Under the pieces are notes generated by a model. The model worked only from the letters and a program-made list of their open reading frames with translations. It did not search any database and was not told the DNA's origin. A stretch of DNA of 64,000 nt from the NCBI RefSeq assembly GCF_022869005.1, contig NZ_JALIEA010000012.1, positions 248,001 to 312,000 of the forward strand. Direction: 5' to 3'. Position 1 is the stretch's first letter. Each line of letters opens with the position of its first letter. A program made the position numbers and the translations under genes. This stretch comes from Corynebacterium kalidii. GTDB lineage: Bacteria > Actinomycetota > Actinomycetes > Mycobacteriales > Mycobacteriaceae. This document shows, in pieces, positions 61,996 through 64,000 of this stretch.

Positions 61996-61996
61996 T
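61990..61996 (+). promoter_or_regulatory. Possible -10 box upstream of hrcA
   Basis: GGCATAATGATGG around the hemW stop gives CATAAT at 61991-61996, a good -10, about 40 bases before the hrcA ribosome site. I do not see a CIRCE inverted repeat (TTAGCACTC-N9-GAGTGCTAA) in this gap. Confidence 0.35.
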
Positions 61997-62041
61997 GATG
62001 GCGGCAGAACCCACAGCGACAGCAGGAGAGGAGTGGGCCGG

Positions 62042-63076
62042 ATGGCGGGCAAGGCGATGAGCGGTACGGAGCGACGACGGGCCGACGTGCTGCACGCCAT
62101 CGTCGCCGACTTCATCGCGACCCACGAGCCGGTCGGGTCGAAGGCCCTGGTCGAGCGTCACAGCCTGGGGGTGTCGTCGGCGACGATCCGCAACGACATG
62201 GCGGTGCTGGAGTCGGAGGGCTACATCATCCAGCAGCACACCAGTTCCGGACGGATCCCCACCGAGAAGGCCTACCGCACGTTCGTGGACGGGATTGCCC
62301 AGGTCAAGCCGCTGAGCCGTGCGGAACGTCGGGCCATCCTGGGCTTCCTGGAGGACGGGGTCGACATGGAGGACGTGCTGCGCCGCAGTGTGCAGCTGCT
62401 CGCCCAGCTGACCCGCCAGGTGGCTGTCGTCCAGATCCCCGACCTCAGGCGCGGGCAGGTCAAGCACTGCGAGATCGTGCAGCTCGGCGACAGCCGGCTG
62501 CTGCTGGTGCTGATCACCGACGCCGGCCAGGTCGAGCAGCGCAACGTCGACCTGGGTGAACCGCTGGCCGAGGAGGACCTGCCGAGACTGCGGCAGCTGA
62601 TCAACGAGACCCTGGTCGGCCACACCCTCGACGACGCGTCGGCGGCCATCGCCGAGATGGCGGCCGGCGACGACGAGCGGGTGCCGCCGACGTTGCGTTC
62701 ACCGGCGTTGGCGTGCGCGACGGTCCTGGTGGAGACCATGCTGGAGCGTCCCACCGACCGGCTGATCCTGGCCGGGACGCCGAACCTGGTGCGCGCGGGG
62801 GACCTGGACAGCGTCCTGGAGGCCCTGGAGGAGCAGGTCGTGGTGCTCCGGCTGCTGTCGGCGGCCCGTGACCACGGCGTCAGCGTCACCATCGGTGAGG
62901 AGAACGGCACCGCCGAGCTGCAGTCCGCCGCCGTGGTGTCCACCGGTTACGGCACCCGCGAGGGTGTGATGGGGGGCATGGGTGTGCTGGGGCCGACCTA
63001 CCTGGACTATCCGGGAACGATCAGCTCCGTGCAGGCGGTGGGGCACTACGTCTCCCGCATTCTCGCCGGAGAGTAG
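62042..63076 (+). CDS. hrcA: Heat-inducible transcription repressor HrcA
   Basis: 344 residues. N-terminal winged helix (about 8-80) with the signature [24 protein letters not shown], followed by [17 protein letters not shown], and a GAF-like dimerisation and insert domain. HrcA represses groE and dnaK-type operons by binding CIRCE; GroEL keeps it active. ATG 62042 has GGAGAGGAG 10-18 bases upstream; GTG 62033 or ATG 62057 are alternatives. dnaJ follows after 86 bases, the standard actinobacterial pair. Confidence 0.93.
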   Translation: MAGKAMSGTERRRADVLHAIVADFIATHEPVGSKALVERHSLGVSSATIRNDMAVLESEGYIIQQHTSSGRIPTEKAYRTFVDGIAQVKPLSRAERRAILGFLEDGVDMEDVLRRSVQLLAQLTRQVAVVQIPDLRRGQVKHCEIVQLGDSRLLLVLITDAGQVEQRNVDLGEPLAEEDLPRLRQLINETLVGHTLDDASAAIAEMAAGDDERVPPTLRSPALACATVLVETMLERPTDRLILAGTPNLVRAGDLDSVLEALEEQVVVLRLLSAARDHGVSVTIGEENGTAELQSAAVVSTGYGTREGVMGGMGVLGPTYLDYPGTISSVQAVGHYVSRILAGE

Positions 63077-63162
63077 GACGTACTACACTTGTCGGGGTGA
63101 TTTCCGGGACTCGCCCCGAGCCCCGGACAGACTTCGATTACGGTGAGAAGGAATAAGCCACC

Positions 63163-64000
63163 TTGGCACGTGACTACTACGGAATTCTCGGCGTCGGCAG
63201 TGACGCGTCGGACGCCGAGATCAAGAAGGCCTACCGACGCCTGGCCCGCAAGTACCACCCGGACGTCAACCCGTCCGACGAGGCGGCGGAGAAGTTCCGC
63301 GAGGCGTCCCTGGCGCAGGAGGTCCTGACCGACCCGCAGAAGCGTCGGATCGTCGACGCCGGCGGCGACCCCGAGGAGCAGGGGCCCGGTGCCGGCGGCC
63401 CCGGTGGCTTCGGCGGCGGCGGATTCGGGGACATCTTCGACGCCTTCTTCGGTGGGGGTGCCGGTGGTGCGGGCGGCGGACCGCGGGTGTCGCGGGTGCG
63501 GCCCGGGAACGACGCCCTCCTGCGCCTCCAGCTCACCCTGGACGAGTGCTTCGCCGGTGTCACCAAGGACGTCACCGTGGACACCGCCGTCCTGTGCGAG
63601 GAGTGCGACGGTTCCGGCTCGGAGTCGAAGTCGGACCCGGTGACCTGCCCGACCTGCCACGGTCAGGGCCAGGTCATGGAGATCCAGCAGTCGATCCTGG
63701 GACGTGTCCAGGTCGCCCGGGCCTGCCCGCGGTGCCAGGGTGTCGGCGAGATCATCGAGGACCCCTGCCAGGAATGCGCCGGCGACGGCCGGGTGCGTGC
63801 ACGCCGGGACATCGAGGTCAAGATCCCCGCGGGCATCCGCGACGGTATGCGGATCCGCATGTCCGGCGAGGGCGAGGTCGGCCCGGGCGGCGGTCCCGCC
63901 GGCGACCTCTACGTCGAGGTGCAGGTCAAGGAGCACCCGTACTTCCTGCGTGACGCCGACGACCTGCATGTCACGGTGAACGTCCCGATGGTCGACGCGG
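63163..64000 (+). CDS. dnaJ2: Chaperone DnaJ (3' partial)
   Basis: Hsp40 co-chaperone of DnaK, cut by the window end after about 279 residues. J domain (1-70) with HPD at 32-34 in KYHPDVN, Gly/Phe-rich region (about 74-110), and a zinc domain with all four CxxCxGxG motifs ([32 protein letters not shown]). The C-terminal peptide-binding domain is incomplete. The start is TTG at 63163 (reading [10 protein letters not shown]), with AAGGA at 63148-63152. No ATG or GTG fits before the J domain. Lies after hrcA, as in other actinobacteria that carry this second dnaJ. Confidence 0.92.
   Translation, partial: MARDYYGILGVGSDASDAEIKKAYRRLARKYHPDVNPSDEAAEKFREASLAQEVLTDPQKRRIVDAGGDPEEQGPGAGGPGGFGGGGFGDIFDAFFGGGAGGAGGGPRVSRVRPGNDALLRLQLTLDECFAGVTKDVTVDTAVLCEECDGSGSESKSDPVTCPTCHGQGQVMEIQQSILGRVQVARACPRCQGVGEIIEDPCQECAGDGRVRARRDIEVKIPAGIRDGMRIRMSGEGEVGPGGGPAGDLYVEVQVKEHPYFLRDADDLHVTVNVPMVDA

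Noticed and set aside
61996..62041. CIRCE element before hrcA
   Set aside because: I looked for TTAGCACTC and GAGTGCTAA-like arms and found none in the gap, nor before dnaJ.

Overview
The window is chromosomal DNA from a very GC-rich Corynebacteriales member, most likely a high-GC Corynebacterium. Four things point there: the acyl-CoA synthetase, hemW, hrcA, dnaJ order at the right end; a PspC-domain three-gene system resembling EsrISR of C. glutamicum; a perfect McbR-type operator; and many genes whose start codon lies 6-8 bases after a TAnnnT -10 box with no ribosome site (leaderless transcripts). I see no rRNA, tRNA, CRISPR array, insertion sequence or phage gene.

Layout. 1-5519: aromatic ring cleavage. 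A 5'-truncated intradiol dioxygenase is followed by catA-catB-catC. A ChlI/ChlD-type chelatase ATPase is coupled to catC by a 4-base overlap, and its AAA and VWA halves lie in different frames. 5545-12728: aldehyde dehydrogenase, AraC regulator, flavin amine oxidase, APC permease and an aromatic-acid-type MFS importer, which together look like amine and aromatic uptake and oxidation feeding the ring-cleavage genes. 12748-17203: methionine-related genes, namely divergent mmuP/mmuM (S-methylmethionine uptake and use), a relic of a Gfo/Idh oxidoreductase, a secreted amidase, and an orphan MetQ-like lipoprotein under a McbR-type operator. 17357-25920: a lipoprotein, a helix-hairpin-helix protein, an ABC-class ATPase with an RGG-rich tail, then nitroreductase, SRPBCC and small-protein genes in line with an EsrSR-like two-component system and its divergent PspC membrane partner. 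25942-29944: citrate transporter and divergent CitAB-like two-component system.

30009-34909: SolA-like oxidase, YccF protein and DHA2 exporter in one operon, a lipoprotein, and a BASS-family transporter. 35143-40228: Tat-exported PhoD phosphatase, an AlkD-like protein, and an ascorbate-type PTS (EIIAB + EIIC). 40392-46335: small membrane proteins, a CaiB-like transferase, a GNAT protein, a tail-rich membrane protein with repeated TTV motifs, a 2-hydroxyacid dehydrogenase, a DUF1990 protein and a secreted trypsin-like protease. 46695-49775: BCCT osmolyte transporter, 3-hydroxybutyryl-CoA dehydrogenase, CsbD-like protein. 49843-55138 (minus strand): TetR, carboxylesterase, AecD-type C-S lyase, ABC exporter. 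55231-64000: M3 dipeptidase, two small membrane proteins, acyl-CoA synthetase, a coiled-coil protein, HemW, HrcA and a 3'-truncated DnaJ.

Sequence-level oddities recur. Tandem repeats run across the stop codons of four genes. In-frame minisatellites encode low-complexity linkers. A 14-base palindrome is shared by the promoters of the acyl-CoA synthetase and the 3-hydroxybutyryl-CoA dehydrogenase.
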